64,000 bases of DNA from Microbacterium sp. AZCO (lineage in GTDB: Bacteria; Actinomycetota; Actinomycetes; Actinomycetales; Microbacteriaceae), in contig NZ_CP154857.1 in NCBI RefSeq assembly GCF_039614715.1, positions 186,001-250,000 of the forward strand, read 5' to 3'. Position 1 is the first letter of the stretch. Every line of letters begins with the position of its first letter. A model generated the notes under the pieces. It did not search any database. It saw only the letters and a list, made by a program, of their open reading frames with translations, and had not been told where the DNA came from. Of this stretch, positions 63,228 to 64,000 are shown one piece after another. The translations under genes and the position numbers were made by a program.

Positions 63228-64000
63228 ATGAGAGTCGGACTGGACATGGGCGGCACGAAGACCGACGCCGTCGTCGTCGACCCGGCGGGCGCGATCGTCG
63301 GCCGCGTGCGGCTCGCGACCGGCTGGGGCGGCGACCAGATCGTGCGCACCGCGGTGGCCGCGGTGCGCGCGGTCGCGACGGATGCCGGCATCGGCCTCGA
63401 CGACATCGTGTCGGTGGGGATCGGCATCCCCGGGCAGATCGAGCCCGGGACGGGACGCGTCACCCACGCCGTCAATCTCGGCGTCGATGAGCTCGACCTC
63501 GCCGACGCCGTGGCGCCGGCGCTCGGCATCCCGGTGCGCGTCGAGAACGACGTCAAGGCGGCGGCGCTCGGTGCGTACGTGCTGCGGGGGAGCGCGCACG
63601 GCTTCCACCCTCGCCACGGTTCCATGGCGTACCTCAACCTGGGCACGGGCGTCGCGGCGGGGATCGTCGTCGACGGTGAGCTGTGGCGCGGTGCGCGCGG
63701 CACGGCGGGCGAGGTCGGTCACATCTCGGTCGACCCGAACGGCCCCGAATGCCGCTGCGGTCAGCACGGCTGCATCGAGGCGCTCTCGGGCGGCGGCGCC
63801 GTCGCCGCGCGGTGGGGCCGCCCCGGCGCGCTTCCCGTCGCCGACGTCTTCGCGGCCGCCGCGGCGGGCGACCCGCACGCCCGCGAACTGCGCGCGGGCG
63901 TCGCGCGGGGTGTCGCGGCCGCCGTGCGGGTGCTCGTCCTGACCGCCGACGTCGAGCTCGTCGTACTCGGCGGCGGACTCACCGGACTCGGCGCGGCCCT
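63228..64000 (+). CDS. ROK-family sugar kinase (3' partial)
   Basis: 257 residues are visible before the window ends; the gene continues. The ATP-binding loop is GLDMGGTKTDAVVV, followed by GIGIPGQIEPGTGRV, RVENDVKAAALGAYVL, NLGTGVAAGIVVDGEL, AGEVGHISVDP and the zinc motif CRCGQHGCIEAL. All ATP and sugar motifs are intact, unlike the ROK repressor of the same locus. GGGAGG lies 7 nt before ATG 63228. It probably phosphorylates the imported sugar (glucose, mannose, N-acetylmannosamine or N-acetylglucosamine). Confidence 0.93.
   Translation, partial: MRVGLDMGGTKTDAVVVDPAGAIVGRVRLATGWGGDQIVRTAVAAVRAVATDAGIGLDDIVSVGIGIPGQIEPGTGRVTHAVNLGVDELDLADAVAPALGIPVRVENDVKAAALGAYVLRGSAHGFHPRHGSMAYLNLGTGVAAGIVVDGELWRGARGTAGEVGHISVDPNGPECRCGQHGCIEALSGGGAVAARWGRPGALPVADVFAAAAAGDPHARELRAGVARGVAAAVRVLVLTADVELVVLGGGLTGLGAA

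Overview
The window is about 70% GC, codes densely on both strands with strongly GC-ending codons, and looks like chromosome of a high-GC Gram-positive actinobacterium, most likely of the family Microbacteriaceae (Microbacterium-like). The support is the gene content (single-chain NADP isocitrate dehydrogenase, DUF6350-purN-purH order, SseB-domain protein, ROK and LacI sugar loci), TAGGCT-like -10 boxes placed 6-7 nt before start codons, and the recurring heptamer GGATGCC/GGCATCC. I see no tRNA, rRNA, CRISPR array, insertion sequence, phage gene or integration site, and no gene-free stretch above about 300 bp.

Layout. 1-4.5 kb: the 3' part of a glycoside-hydrolase-like protein fused to a membrane domain, then PPK2, a YccF membrane protein and a CHAD protein (a polyphosphate theme). 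4.5-13.5 kb: a UvrD/PcrA helicase, an SseB-domain protein, a LigD-type polymerase domain, two tandem serine-hydrolase lipoproteins, an ATP-dependent DNA ligase, and an ArsR-SRPBCC pair. 13.5-20.4 kb: a large membrane protein of unknown role, an AI-2E-type exporter, and an acyl-CoA dehydrogenase with a TetR regulator. 20.5-22.8 kb: sucCD with an upstream palindrome and a long-stem terminator. 22.8-33.2 kb: a membrane-embedded alpha/beta hydrolase, a G-rich tandem repeat, a purine permease, DUF6350-purN-purH, a small membrane protein, and a coupled pair with ADP-ribosyltransferase-like C-termini. 33.2-35.2 kb: an Ada/AraC/AlkA fusion and ogt (alkylation repair). 35.2-39.3 kb: a 33-codon leader ORF followed by a heterodimeric ABC exporter. 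39.4-42.3 kb: a GNAT protein and icd.

42.3-56.4 kb is a carbohydrate-use locus. A seven-gene minus-strand operon (binding protein, two permeases, GH2 beta-mannosidase, GH113-like mannanase, BadF-type kinase, GH42 beta-galactosidase) is joined throughout its enzyme and permease part by 4-nt ATGA/GTGA overlaps. It diverges from lacI and a GH36 alpha-galactosidase, and an acetyl-xylan-esterase-type gene lies next door. The set fits uptake and intracellular breakdown of decorated beta-mannan oligosaccharides, or possibly Man-GlcNAc units. 56.5-64 kb holds an L,D-transpeptidase, a small lipoprotein, and a second sugar ABC locus (ROK repressor, binding protein, two permeases, ROK kinase cut by the window end).

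The observations most worth following are: an alpha/beta hydrolase whose catalytic parts are split by about ten membrane segments; the paired ADP-ribosyltransferase-like genes; a shared near-palindrome upstream of sucC and icd; widespread leaderless-type promoters; the leader ORF before the ABC exporter; a REP-like palindromic element present twice; and conservation of GGATGCC inside both terminators and coding sequence.
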